64,000 nt of DNA from Pseudomonas sp. TH43 (GTDB taxonomy: Bacteria; Pseudomonadota; Gammaproteobacteria; Pseudomonadales; Pseudomonadaceae): positions 620,001-684,000 of the forward strand of contig NZ_JAEKFI010000001.1 of assembly GCF_016650635.1 (NCBI RefSeq), given 5' to 3'. Below are positions 25,422 to 35,382 of the stretch, piece after piece. The translations under genes and the position numbers were made by a program. The notes below the pieces were generated by a model, which saw nothing but the letters and a program-made list of their open reading frames with translations, made no database searches and had not been told where the DNA came from. Each line of letters opens with the position of its first letter. Position 1 is the first letter of the stretch.

Positions 25422-26443
25422 TGTTCAAGCTCTCGCCCCTGGGCCGTCGTCGTTTCGAACGTTTCAAGAAAAACCGCCGCGGCTGGTGGTCGTTGTGGCT
25501 GTTTATCGGCCTGTTTCTGCTAAGCCTCGGAGGCGAACTGATCGCCAACGACAAGCCGTGGGTGGTCAGCTATCAGGGCCAATGGTATTTCCCGGTGCTC
25601 AAGCGATACACCGAGCAGGAGTTTGGCGGGCAATTGCCGTTTCAGGCTGATTACCGCAGCGACTATGTGCAGAACCTGATCCGCAAGGACGGTGGCTGGC
25701 TGTTGTTCCCGCCGATTCCGTTCAGTGACGACACACCCAACTACGACCTCAATCAACCGGCCCCGAGCCCGCCGTCATCGGTCAATTGGCTGGGCACCGA
25801 CGATCAGGCGCGGGATGTATTGGCACGGGTGATTTTCGGCGCCCGGGTGTCGATTCTGTTTGCGTTGATGCTGACCTTTGTCAGTGCCTTGATCGGCATC
25901 GCCGCCGGCGCCCTGCAAGGTTATTACGGTGGCTGGGTCGACCTGATCGGACAACGCTTGCTGGAAGTCTGGAGCGGCTTGCCGGTGCTCTACCTGCTGA
26001 TCATTCTCTCGGGGTTCGTCGAACCGAATTTCTGGTGGTTGCTCGGGATCATGGCGCTGTTTTCGTGGCTCGCTCTGGTGGACGTGGTGCGCGCCGAGTT
26101 CTTGCGCGGCCGCAACCTGGAATACGTCAAAGCCGCGCGGGCGCTGGGTTTGAGCGACCGCAAAGTGATTGTCCGGCACATTCTGCCCAACGCCATGAAC
26201 GCGACGCTGAGCTACCTGCCGTTCATTCTGACCGGGGCGATTTCCACCCTGACAGCGCTGGATTTCCTCGGCTTCGGCATGCCCGCCGGCAGCGCGTCCC
26301 TGGGCGAGCTGATCGGTCAGGGCAAACAAAACCTGCAAGCACCGTGGCTCGGGTTGACGGCGTTCTTCACCCTGGCGCTGATTCTTTCCCTGCTGGTGTT
26401 CATTGGCGAAGCACTGCGCGATGCCTTTGATCCACGCTCCTGA
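25421..26443 (+). CDS. yejE: ABC transporter permease, YejE-like, 340 aa
   Basis: Second permease of the DppC class. It starts with a basic cytoplasmic tail (RRRFERFKKNRRGWWS), has a long periplasmic loop after the first membrane segment (about residues 45-140), the LGTDDQARDVLARVIFGARV signature, and an EAA loop (KAARALGLSDRKVIVRHILP). Start overlaps the yejB stop by one base. With YejB it forms the membrane channel of the transporter. Confidence 0.92.
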   Translation: MFKLSPLGRRRFERFKKNRRGWWSLWLFIGLFLLSLGGELIANDKPWVVSYQGQWYFPVLKRYTEQEFGGQLPFQADYRSDYVQNLIRKDGGWLLFPPIPFSDDTPNYDLNQPAPSPPSSVNWLGTDDQARDVLARVIFGARVSILFALMLTFVSALIGIAAGALQGYYGGWVDLIGQRLLEVWSGLPVLYLLIILSGFVEPNFWWLLGIMALFSWLALVDVVRAEFLRGRNLEYVKAARALGLSDRKVIVRHILPNAMNATLSYLPFILTGAISTLTALDFLGFGMPAGSASLGELIGQGKQNLQAPWLGLTAFFTLALILSLLVFIGEALRDAFDPRS

Positions 26444-26456
26444 CGCGGTTAATGAC

Positions 26457-28031
26457 ATGACGGACAACCTGATCGAAATCCGCGACCTCAACGTCGCCTT
26501 CCACGGCCAAAGCGCAGTGCGCAACCTGTGCCTGGACATTCGCCCCGGCGAGTGCCTGGCGCTGGTCGGCGAATCGGGCTCGGGCAAATCGGTGACGGCT
26601 CATTCGATCCTGCAACTGCTTCCCGAGGGCGATGCGCAAACCACCGGCAGCATCCGTTATCGCGGCCAGGAGTTGGTCGGCTCGGACCCAAAGGTCTTGC
26701 GCGAGTTACGCGGCAACCGTATCGCGATGATCTTTCAGGAGCCGATGACCTCGCTCAACCCGCTGCACACCATTGAAAAGCAGATCGGCGAAACCCTGCT
26801 GGTGCACCGTGGAATGGGCGGCAAAGCCGCGCAACAGCGCATCCTCGAACTGCTCGAACTGGTCGGCATCCAGAAACCCGAAGAACGGCTAAAAGCCTAT
26901 CCGCATCAACTCTCCGGCGGGCAGCGGCAACGGGTGATGATCGCCATGGCCCTCGCGTGCGAACCGGAATTGCTGATTGCCGATGAGCCGACCACTGCAC
27001 TCGATGTCACCGTGCAGCGCAAGATCCTGCTGCTGCTCAGATCCCTGCAACAACGCCTCGGCATGTCGTTGCTGCTGATCAGCCATGACCTCAATCTGGT
27101 GCGCAGCATCGCCCAACGGGTCTGCGTGATGAAGGCCGGAGAAATCGTCGAACAGGCGCCGTGCGAAACGCTGTTTACTGCGCCGAAGCACCCTTACAGC
27201 TGCGTCTTGCTCAATGCCGAACCGGACGGCGAAGCCCTGCCCCGGGACGAGCGCGAGAACGTGCTGGAGGTTGATGATCTGCGGGTCGAGTTTGTCGTCG
27301 GTGGCGGGCTGTTTCAGCGCAAGCAGTACCTGCGCGCGGTCGATGGCATCAGCCTGAACATCCAGCGTGGCAAGACCCTGGGCATCGTCGGCGAATCCGG
27401 CTCAGGCAAATCCACACTGGGGCAGGCGATCCTGCGTTTGCTCGACTCCGAAGGCAGTATTCGCTTCCAGGGCCAGGCCCTCGACGGTCTGGATCAGAAA
27501 CAGCTGCGGCCATGGCGCCGACAGATGCAGGTGGTTTTCCAGGATCCTTTCGGCAGCCTCAGCCCACGGATGTCAGTGGCGCAGATCATCAGCGAGGGCC
27601 TGGAGGTGCATTGCCAGTCCACCGCCGAGGAATGCGATGAGCAAGTCATCCGCGTGCTCGAGGAAGTCGGCCTCGACCCGCAGAGCCGCCACCGCTACCC
27701 CCACGAGTTCTCCGGTGGTCAGCGTCAACGCATTGCCATCGCCAGAGCACTGGTGCTGAAACCGGCGCTGATTCTGCTCGACGAGCCAACCTCGGCACTC
27801 GATCGCACTGTGCAGAAACAAGTGGTGGCCCTGCTCCGCCAGCTTCAGGAAAAACACGGCCTGACCTACCTGTTCATCAGCCACGACCTGGCAGTGGTGC
27901 GCGCCCTCGCCCACGACATGATCGTGATCAAGGACGGCAAAGTGGTCGAACGCGGTGCCAGCCATGAGGTGTTTGATACGCCACAGCATCCGTACACTAA
28001 AGAGCTGTTGGCGGCGGCGCATCCGGGGTAA
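26457..28031 (+). CDS. yejF: ABC transporter double ATP-binding protein, YejF-like, 524 aa
   Basis: Two fused ATPase domains power the yej transporter. Each has a Walker A (GESGSGKS), a signature (LSGGQRQR, then FSGGQRQR) and a Walker B ending in DEPT(T/S)ALD. The C-terminal AAHPG after [10 protein letters not shown] is the oligopeptide-binding tail of this family. Start at [10 protein letters not shown], 13 bp after yejE; an ATG at 26421 inside yejE is less likely. The single-protein double ATPase is the normal layout for YejF. Confidence 0.93.
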   Translation: MTDNLIEIRDLNVAFHGQSAVRNLCLDIRPGECLALVGESGSGKSVTAHSILQLLPEGDAQTTGSIRYRGQELVGSDPKVLRELRGNRIAMIFQEPMTSLNPLHTIEKQIGETLLVHRGMGGKAAQQRILELLELVGIQKPEERLKAYPHQLSGGQRQRVMIAMALACEPELLIADEPTTALDVTVQRKILLLLRSLQQRLGMSLLLISHDLNLVRSIAQRVCVMKAGEIVEQAPCETLFTAPKHPYSCVLLNAEPDGEALPRDERENVLEVDDLRVEFVVGGGLFQRKQYLRAVDGISLNIQRGKTLGIVGESGSGKSTLGQAILRLLDSEGSIRFQGQALDGLDQKQLRPWRRQMQVVFQDPFGSLSPRMSVAQIISEGLEVHCQSTAEECDEQVIRVLEEVGLDPQSRHRYPHEFSGGQRQRIAIARALVLKPALILLDEPTSALDRTVQKQVVALLRQLQEKHGLTYLFISHDLAVVRALAHDMIVIKDGKVVERGASHEVFDTPQHPYTKELLAAAHPG

Positions 28032-28070
28032 GCATCCTCTCGCGCCTGCCTTGGGATCGAGTCGCCTCTA

Positions 28071-28134
28071 TCGCGGGCAGGCTCGCGCCTACAGGGAATG
28101 CATTCCAAATTCAGGAGTGAGCCTGCTCGCGATG
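28071..28134. repeat. REP palindrome
   Basis: Arms ATCGCGGGCAGGCTCGC and GTGAGCCTGCTCGCGAT flank a 30-bp spacer containing GCATTCCAAA. A close copy with the same spacer element lies at 38271-38332. Intergenic, typical of fluorescent Pseudomonas. Confidence 0.8.
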
Positions 28135-28172
28135 GGGCCGGCATTGGCAACACATAATCAGGATCTGCCGTC

Positions 28173-29578
<1,406 letters not shown>

Positions 29579-29588
<10 letters not shown>

Positions 29589-29613
29589 CGAGACTTTATC
29601 TCTTATTTGAGAT
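29579..29613. promoter_or_regulatory. Two adjacent dyads, candidate activator binding sites
   Basis: GTCTC-N6-GAGAC at 29579-29594 overlaps the hbcR stop codon and ATCTC-N6-GAGAT follows at 29598-29613, centres 19 bp apart. The same dyad recurs at 29724-29739. Spaced dyads of this kind are typical upstream activating sequences for NtrC-family regulators. Confidence 0.5.
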
Positions 29614-29625
29614 TGGCCATTTCGA

Positions 29626-29715
29626 GATCAACAGATCGCAGCCTTCGGCAGCTCCTACAAGGGGTTCACATGTTGCCGATGCAGGGGGCGCCGGAGGCTG
29701 CGATCTCTTGATCTG
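29626..29715. repeat. REP-type palindrome between the two activator-site groups
   Basis: Arms containing AGATCGCAGCC and GGCTGCGATCT with an internal GGCAGCTCCTAC resemble the larger palindrome at 62439-62523. It separates the dyads at 29579-29613 from the one at 29724-29739. Confidence 0.65.
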
Positions 29716-29723
29716 TCAACAAA

Positions 29724-29739
29724 GTCTCCAAACGGAGAC
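29724..29739. promoter_or_regulatory. Third dyad, candidate activator binding site
   Basis: GTCTCC-AAAC-GGAGAC is a perfect 6-bp-arm dyad and has the same GTCTC-N6-GAGAC core as the site at the end of hbcR. It ends 62 bp before the -24 element, a normal distance for an enhancer of a sigma-54 promoter. Confidence 0.6.
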
Positions 29740-29801
29740 AATCCATCGAACAACTCTTCATATATCCAATTTAAAAGCTTATAGATCAACAGCTTACGCA
29801 T

Positions 29802-29817
29802 CTGGCACAGATCTGGC
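29802..29817 (+). promoter_or_regulatory. Sigma-54 promoter of the 3-hydroxybutyrate genes
   Basis: TGGCAC-N4/5-TGGCT gives the invariant GG and GC doublets exactly 10 bp apart (consensus TGGCAC-N5-TTGC, one mismatch in the -12 box). It lies 60 bp before the permease ATG, downstream of the HbcR-like gene. Confidence 0.75.
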
Positions 29818-29875
29818 TTTACCCTCTCCCAGACCCGTTTCAACCACAAAAATAACAATCCCTGGAGAACACACC

Positions 29876-31267
29876 ATGAGTGTGATCATTGCTTTGGCAG
29901 CCCTCGCGCTGCTGATGCTCGCCGCCTACCGTGGCTACAGCGTTATCCTTTTCGCCCCGATCGCCGCCCTCGGCGCTGTCCTGCTCACCGACCCTTCTGC
30001 CGTCGCCCCTGCGTTCACCGGGGTGTTCATGGAGAAAATGGTCGGTTTCATCAAACTGTATTTTCCGGTGTTCCTGCTCGGCGCCGTGTTCGGCAAGTTG
30101 ATCGAGCTGTCGGGGTTCTCGCGTTCGATTGTCGCTGCTGCCATTCGCCTGCTTGGCACCCGCCAGGCGATGCTGGTGATCGTACTGGTCTGCGCCCTGC
30201 TCACTTACGGCGGCGTGTCACTGTTTGTTGTGGTGTTTGCGGTGTATCCGTTTGCGGCGGAGATGTTCCGTCAGAGCAATATTCCTAAACGCCTGATCCC
30301 CGCGACCATCGCCCTCGGCGCGTTTTCGTTCACCATGGACGCCCTGCCCGGTACGCCGCAAATCCAGAACATCATCCCCAGTACCTTCTTCAACACCACT
30401 GCATGGGCGGCGCCGTGGCTGGGTGTGATCGGCACGATTTTCGTGTTCTGCGCCGGCATGCTGTTCCTTCAGCGTCAGCGCAACAAGGCGCAACGGGCCG
30501 GCGAAGGGTATGGCACCGAACTGCGCAACGAGCCGGAAACTGCTGAAGACCTCAAGCTGCCAAACCCATGGATCGCCCTGTCGCCGTTGCTGGCGGTGGG
30601 CGTCATGAACCTGTTGTTCACTCAATGGATTCCGCAGTGGTACGGCAAAACCCACAGCCTCGCGTTGCCCGGCATGGCCACACCGGTAACCACTGAAATC
30701 GCCAAATTGACCGCGATCTGGGCCGTTCAAGCGGCGTTGCTGATCGGCATTCTGATGGTGTTGGCGTTCGGCTTTAAAGCGATCCGCAGCAAACTCGCAG
30801 AAGGCAGTAAAAGCGCCGTCAGCGGCGCGCTGCTGGCGGCGATGAACACAGCCTCGGAATACGGTTTCGGCGCGGTGATCGCTTCGCTGCCGGGCTTTCT
30901 GGTGCTGGCCGACTGGCTTAAACAGATCCCCAATCCGTTGGTCAACGAAGCAATCACCGTGACCTTGCTGGCCGGTATCACCGGTTCGGCTTCGGGCGGT
31001 ATGAGCATTGCGCTGGCGGCGATGTCCGAGCAGTTCATCAGCGCCGCCCACGCCACCAACATTCCGCTGGAAGTCCTCCACCGCGTGGCCGCGATGGCCA
31101 GTGGCGGCATGGACACCCTGCCGCACAACGGCGCCGTTATCACCCTGCTGGCGGTCACTGGCCTGACGCACCGCGAAGCCTATAAAGACATTTTCTGTAT
31201 TACGCTGATCAAGACCCTGGCGGTTTTCGTAGTGATCGGCACTTTTTACGCCACTGGCATTGTGTGA
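29876..31267 (+). CDS. GntP-family permease, probable 3-hydroxybutyrate transporter, 463 aa
   Basis: Inner-membrane carrier with about twelve hydrophobic segments and the GntP-family feel (LTYGGVSLFVVVFAVYPFA, GASGGMS-like TGSASGGMSIALA, ASGGMDTLPHNGAVITLL). CTGGAGAA sets the start at 29876. It is followed after 7 bp by bdhA and preceded by a sigma-54 promoter, so it most likely imports 3-hydroxybutyrate or acetoacetate. Substrate is inferred from context only. Confidence 0.82.
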   Translation: MSVIIALAALALLMLAAYRGYSVILFAPIAALGAVLLTDPSAVAPAFTGVFMEKMVGFIKLYFPVFLLGAVFGKLIELSGFSRSIVAAAIRLLGTRQAMLVIVLVCALLTYGGVSLFVVVFAVYPFAAEMFRQSNIPKRLIPATIALGAFSFTMDALPGTPQIQNIIPSTFFNTTAWAAPWLGVIGTIFVFCAGMLFLQRQRNKAQRAGEGYGTELRNEPETAEDLKLPNPWIALSPLLAVGVMNLLFTQWIPQWYGKTHSLALPGMATPVTTEIAKLTAIWAVQAALLIGILMVLAFGFKAIRSKLAEGSKSAVSGALLAAMNTASEYGFGAVIASLPGFLVLADWLKQIPNPLVNEAITVTLLAGITGSASGGMSIALAAMSEQFISAAHATNIPLEVLHRVAAMASGGMDTLPHNGAVITLLAVTGLTHREAYKDIFCITLIKTLAVFVVIGTFYATGIV

Positions 31268-31274
31268 GGTATTG

Positions 31275-32048
31275 ATGACGACTCTTTCAGGCAAGACTGC
31301 ACTGGTTACCGGTTCCACCAGCGGCATCGGCCTCGGCATCGCGCTGAGTCTGGCCAAGGCCGGCGCCAATGTGATTCTCAACGGTTTCGGCGATGCCTCC
31401 AAAGTCATCGTCGACGTCAGCCAGTTTGGCGGCAAGGTCGGCCATCACCCGGCCGACGTCAGCGACCCGGCCCAAATCGCCGAGATGATCGCCTACGCCG
31501 AGCGTGAATTCGGTGGTGTCGACATTCTGGTCAACAACGCCGGCATTCAACATGTCGCCGCCGTGGAGGAGTTCCCCGTCGAGCGTTGGGATTCGATCAT
31601 CGCCATCAACCTCTCCTCGGTATTTCACAGCACTCGTCTGAGCCTGCCGGGCATGCGCAGCAAGGGCTGGGGGCGGATCATCAACATCGCCTCGGTGCAT
31701 GGGCAGGTCGGTTCGACCGGCAAGGCTGCCTACGTGGCGGCCAAGCACGGGGTGATCGGTTTGACCAAAGTGGTCGGCCTGGAAACCGCGACCAGCAACG
31801 TGACCTGCAACGCGATCTGTCCGGGTTGGGTGTTGACGCCGCTGGTGCAGAAGCAGATCGATGATCGCGCGGCCAATGGCGTCGATCCGCAGCAGGCGCA
31901 ACATGATTTGCTGGCAGAAAAACAGCCGTCGCTGGAATTCGTCACGCCGCAGCATTTGGGTGAACTGGTGTTGTTCCTGTGCAGCGAGGCTGGCAGCCAG
32001 GTGCGGGGCGCGGCGTGGAATATCGATGGTGGGTGGTTGGCGCAGTAG
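31275..32048 (+). CDS. bdhA: D-3-hydroxybutyrate dehydrogenase, 257 aa
   Basis: Short-chain dehydrogenase oxidising 3-hydroxybutyrate to acetoacetate with NAD+. The cofactor motif TGSTSGIGLGIA is at residues 12-23, NNAG at about 88, catalytic Ser in NIASVHGQVGS and the Tyr-x3-Lys pair in AAYVAAKHG. The segments GLTKVVGLE and CPGWVLTPLVQKQI are characteristic of hydroxybutyrate dehydrogenases. It sits 7 bp behind the permease gene and before the acetoacetyl-CoA synthetase. Confidence 0.92.
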   Translation: MTTLSGKTALVTGSTSGIGLGIALSLAKAGANVILNGFGDASKVIVDVSQFGGKVGHHPADVSDPAQIAEMIAYAEREFGGVDILVNNAGIQHVAAVEEFPVERWDSIIAINLSSVFHSTRLSLPGMRSKGWGRIINIASVHGQVGSTGKAAYVAAKHGVIGLTKVVGLETATSNVTCNAICPGWVLTPLVQKQIDDRAANGVDPQQAQHDLLAEKQPSLEFVTPQHLGELVLFLCSEAGSQVRGAAWNIDGGWLAQ

Positions 32049-32125
32049 TCCACCGGCAGTCCGCGCCATCGTTCATCGCGAGCGAGCCACGCGATTGGAT
32101 CTGAAGATAAAACAAGAGGCAAACA

Positions 32126-34081
32126 ATGTCCGACATCCTTTGGCAACCCGACGCCAACCGTATCGCCCAGTCGCGCCTGGACACTTTCCGGCGCGCCATC
32201 AACGAGCGCCACGGGCTCGACCTGGCCAGTTACGACGACCTCCACACCTGGAGCGTCGAACAGCGCGAAGCCTTCTGGCAGGCGATCGTCGATCAATTCG
32301 ACATCCGCTTTCACAGCCAACCCGATGCCGTGCTGCGCGAGGGCTTACAAATGCCCAGCGCCGAATGGTTTCCCGGCGCTACCCTGAATTTTGCCGAACA
32401 CCTGCTGCGCCGCCGCGACGATGCCGTAGCGGTGGTCGCCGTCGCGGAAAACGGCCAGCGCGAGCAACTGACCTGGGCCGAACTGGCGCAACACGTCGCC
32501 GGCTTCCAGAACAGTTTGCAAGCGGCCGGCGTCGGCCTCGGCGATCGGGTGGCAGCGTGCATGCCCAACACTTGGCAAACGTTGGTGGCGATGCTCTCGA
32601 CTACCAGCCTCGGCGCTATCTGGTCCTGTTCGTCGCCAGACTTTGGCACCCATGGCGTGATTGACCGTTTCGGCCAGATCGAGCCGAAGGTGTTGATCAC
32701 CTGCGCCGGCTATCGCTATGCCGGCAAGGAGATTGACCAGACCGGCAAACTCAATGAAATCCTCCAACAACTGCCCTCTCTGCAGCAGTTGATCATCGTC
32801 CCCTACGCCCGTGCACAAGCGCGCAGCGAGGATTACCGAACCAGCGCCAACGTCACGCTATGGAACGACTTTTATCAGCCCGGCGACGAGCCGCGGTTCA
32901 TCCCGGTACCGTTTGATCACCCGCTCTACGTGCTGTATTCCAGCGGCACCACCGGTGTGCCGAAATGCATCGTTCACAGCACCGGCGGCGTGTTGTTGCA
33001 GCATGTGAAAGAACACGGCTTGCACGTCGATCTGGGCCCCGGCGACCGCTTGTTTTATTACACGACGTGCGGCTGGATGATGTGGAACTGGCTGGTTTCG
33101 GCGCTGGCGGTGGGCAGCGCGGTGGTGTTTTACGACGGCTCACCGTTTCATCCTTGCAATCGGCGCCTGCTTGAGTTGATCGACGATGAGCGCATCAGCG
33201 TGTTCGGCACCAGTCCCAAGTTCCTCGCGACACTTGAAAGCAGCGGCGTCATACCGCGCGCGGAGCACGACCTGAGCAGCCTCAAGACGTTGCTCTGCAC
33301 CGGCTCGGCGCTGTCGCCGCAGAGTTACGATTTTGTCTACCGAGACTTCAAGGCAGACGTCTGCCTCAGCTCGATGTCTGGTGGTACCGACATCGTGTCC
33401 TGCTTCGTCAACGGTAATCCGCTGTTGCCGGTACGGCGCGGTGAAATCATGGGCAAGAGCCTGGGCATGGCGGTTGAAGTGTGGAATGACGACGGGCGGC
33501 CGGTGATCGGCGAAAAAGGTGAGTTGGTGTGTACCCGGCACTTCCCGGCGATGCCGATTGGCCTGTGGAACGACGCGGACGGCGCAAAGTTGCGCCAATC
33601 CTATTTCAGTCTGTTTCCCGGTGTCTGGGCGCAAGGCGATTACGCCGAACAACTGGCCCACGGCGGGATGCTCATTCACGGCCGCTCCGATGCCGTGCTC
33701 AACCCCGGCGGCGTGCGCATCGGTACGGCGGAGATCTATCGCCAGGTTGAAAAAGTCCCGCAAGTGTTGGACAGCGTGGCCATCGGGCAGCAATGGCAAG
33801 ATGACGTCCGCGTGGTTTTGTTTGTCCGTCTCGAAGACGATGTCGAACTGGATGAAGCGCTGCAACAGCAGATTCGACAGGTCATTCGGGACAACACCAC
33901 GCCACGGCATGTGCCGGCGCGGATCGTCGCGGTGAATGACATCCCGCGGACCATCAGCGGCAAGGTCGTCGAACTGGCAGTGCGCAATGTCGTGCATGGC
34001 GAGCGAGTAAAAAACACCGATGCACTGGCCAATCCTGAAGCGCTGGAGCAGTTCCGCAACCGAGCGGAATTGGCCGAGTAA
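32126..34081 (+). CDS. Acetoacetate-CoA ligase, 651 aa
   Basis: ATP-dependent acyl-CoA synthetase that activates acetoacetate for thiolysis to acetyl-CoA. The AMP-binding motif YSSGTTGVPKCIVHS lies near residue 270, and MSGGTDIVSCF, GDYAE and the C-terminal lysine region RTISGKVVELAVRN (Lys in SGK) are present. Length and the N-terminal half fit acetoacetyl-CoA synthetases rather than the shorter acetyl-CoA synthetases. AAGAGGC precedes the ATG. It completes the route 3-hydroxybutyrate to acetoacetate to acetoacetyl-CoA begun by bdhA. Confidence 0.92.
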   Translation: MSDILWQPDANRIAQSRLDTFRRAINERHGLDLASYDDLHTWSVEQREAFWQAIVDQFDIRFHSQPDAVLREGLQMPSAEWFPGATLNFAEHLLRRRDDAVAVVAVAENGQREQLTWAELAQHVAGFQNSLQAAGVGLGDRVAACMPNTWQTLVAMLSTTSLGAIWSCSSPDFGTHGVIDRFGQIEPKVLITCAGYRYAGKEIDQTGKLNEILQQLPSLQQLIIVPYARAQARSEDYRTSANVTLWNDFYQPGDEPRFIPVPFDHPLYVLYSSGTTGVPKCIVHSTGGVLLQHVKEHGLHVDLGPGDRLFYYTTCGWMMWNWLVSALAVGSAVVFYDGSPFHPCNRRLLELIDDERISVFGTSPKFLATLESSGVIPRAEHDLSSLKTLLCTGSALSPQSYDFVYRDFKADVCLSSMSGGTDIVSCFVNGNPLLPVRRGEIMGKSLGMAVEVWNDDGRPVIGEKGELVCTRHFPAMPIGLWNDADGAKLRQSYFSLFPGVWAQGDYAEQLAHGGMLIHGRSDAVLNPGGVRIGTAEIYRQVEKVPQVLDSVAIGQQWQDDVRVVLFVRLEDDVELDEALQQQIRQVIRDNTTPRHVPARIVAVNDIPRTISGKVVELAVRNVVHGERVKNTDALANPEALEQFRNRAELAE

Positions 34082-34096
34082 GCGCCCGGATTTTCC

Positions 34097-34126
34097 CTGT
34101 GGGCGCCGGCAGCCGGGCGCCCACAG
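34097..34126. terminator. Bidirectional hairpin between convergent genes
   Basis: CTGTGGGCGC pairs with GCGCCCACAG. On the minus strand it is followed by GGGAAAAT. It lies between the convergent synthetase and PilU-type genes. Confidence 0.55.
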
Positions 34127-34137
34127 CGGCATGCCGT

Positions 34138-35250
34138 TCAGTCCATCAACCCCCAGTCTCCTGACGGCGATGACGCAGGCGTCGTCGCCGAGTCGGCATG
34201 CAGCTTCAGCCGCAGGCGCAGGTTGTTCACCGAGTCGGCATGCTTCAGCGCTTCTTCCTCGCTGATCGCGCCTTCGATGACCAGTGCGTACAGCGCCCCA
34301 TCGAAGGTCTGCATCCCCGCCTCAGCGGACTTCTCCATGATGCCCCTGAGTTCGTGGAGTTCATTGCGCCGGATCAGGTCGCTGACCGTCGGCGTGCCCA
34401 GCATCACCTCGACCGCAGCCCTGCGCTGTCCATCGCGGGTTCTGACCAGCCGCTGGGAAACAAAGGCCTTGAGATGGTTGGCCAGCGCATGCAGCAACGG
34501 CGGCCGGCGCTCTTCGGGAAACATATTGATAATGCGATCGAGCGCCTGATGGGCGTTGTTGGCATGCAGGGTCGACAGCACGAGGTGCCCGGTTTCGGCG
34601 AACGCCAGGGCGTGCTCCATGGTTTCGCGGTCGCGGATCTCGCCGATCAGCACCACGTCCGGCGCCTGACGCAGGGTGTTCTTCAATGCGGCGTGGAAGC
34701 TTCGGGTGTCGACGCCGACTTCACGCTGGTTGATGATCGAGCGCTGGTGCCGATGGATGTACTCGACCGGGTCTTCAATGGTGATGATATGGCCGCTGCT
34801 GTGGCGATTGCGATGGTCGATCAGCGCCGCCAGCGAGGTAGACTTGCCGGAATCGGTGGCACCGACGAACAGAATCAGGCCCTGCTTGAGCATCACGCTT
34901 TCGAGCAGCACCGGCGGCAGCCTGAGGTCATCGAAACGCGGGATATCGAGCTTGACGTTGCGGATCACGATCGATACATCGTTGCGTTGTTTGAAGATGT
35001 TCACCCGGAAGCGCCCGATACCGGTACGCGAGATCGCCAGGTTCATTTCCAGATCCCGGTCGAACTCCTTGTGCTGCTCGGCGTCCATCAGAAACGCGGC
35101 GATGGCCGCCACCTCGCCGGGCTTGAACGCCCGCTCGCTCAACGGCGTCAGCACGCCGTCGAAACGGGCGCTGGGTGGCGCCCCCGTCGACAGAAACAGA
35201 TCCGAGCCGTGCTGACTGGCCAGACGAATTAACAGCGCGTCGATTTCCAT
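34138..35250 (-). CDS. pilU: PilT/PilU-family type IV pilus ATPase, 370 aa
   Basis: Hexameric motor of the pilus retraction type. Walker A is GATDSGKS (residue about 130), the Asp box TIEDPVEYIHRH, Walker B VVLIGEIRDRETM and the His box LVLSTLHANNA are all present. The sequence is closer to PilU than PilT by its overall length and its GATDSGKS Walker A, though this is judged by eye. ATG at 35250; the frame stays open upstream but that part is antisense to the kinase gene. No pilT or other pilus gene is next to it, so it is an orphan copy. Confidence 0.85.
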   Translation of the reverse strand: MEIDALLIRLASQHGSDLFLSTGAPPSARFDGVLTPLSERAFKPGEVAAIAAFLMDAEQHKEFDRDLEMNLAISRTGIGRFRVNIFKQRNDVSIVIRNVKLDIPRFDDLRLPPVLLESVMLKQGLILFVGATDSGKSTSLAALIDHRNRHSSGHIITIEDPVEYIHRHQRSIINQREVGVDTRSFHAALKNTLRQAPDVVLIGEIRDRETMEHALAFAETGHLVLSTLHANNAHQALDRIINMFPEERRPPLLHALANHLKAFVSQRLVRTRDGQRRAAVEVMLGTPTVSDLIRRNELHELRGIMEKSAEAGMQTFDGALYALVIEGAISEEEALKHADSVNNLRLRLKLHADSATTPASSPSGDWGLMD

Positions 35251-35382
35251 GGCAAAAAGCACCTGCAAGGCATTCAATTGGCAAACATGGCTCACTGTCG
35301 TGACACAACGAGCTTTTAAGCGTCTATCGTCCTGCAAGCATAGTAGACGCCGCCCCACCGACTTACGCCCAGGATACAAGTG

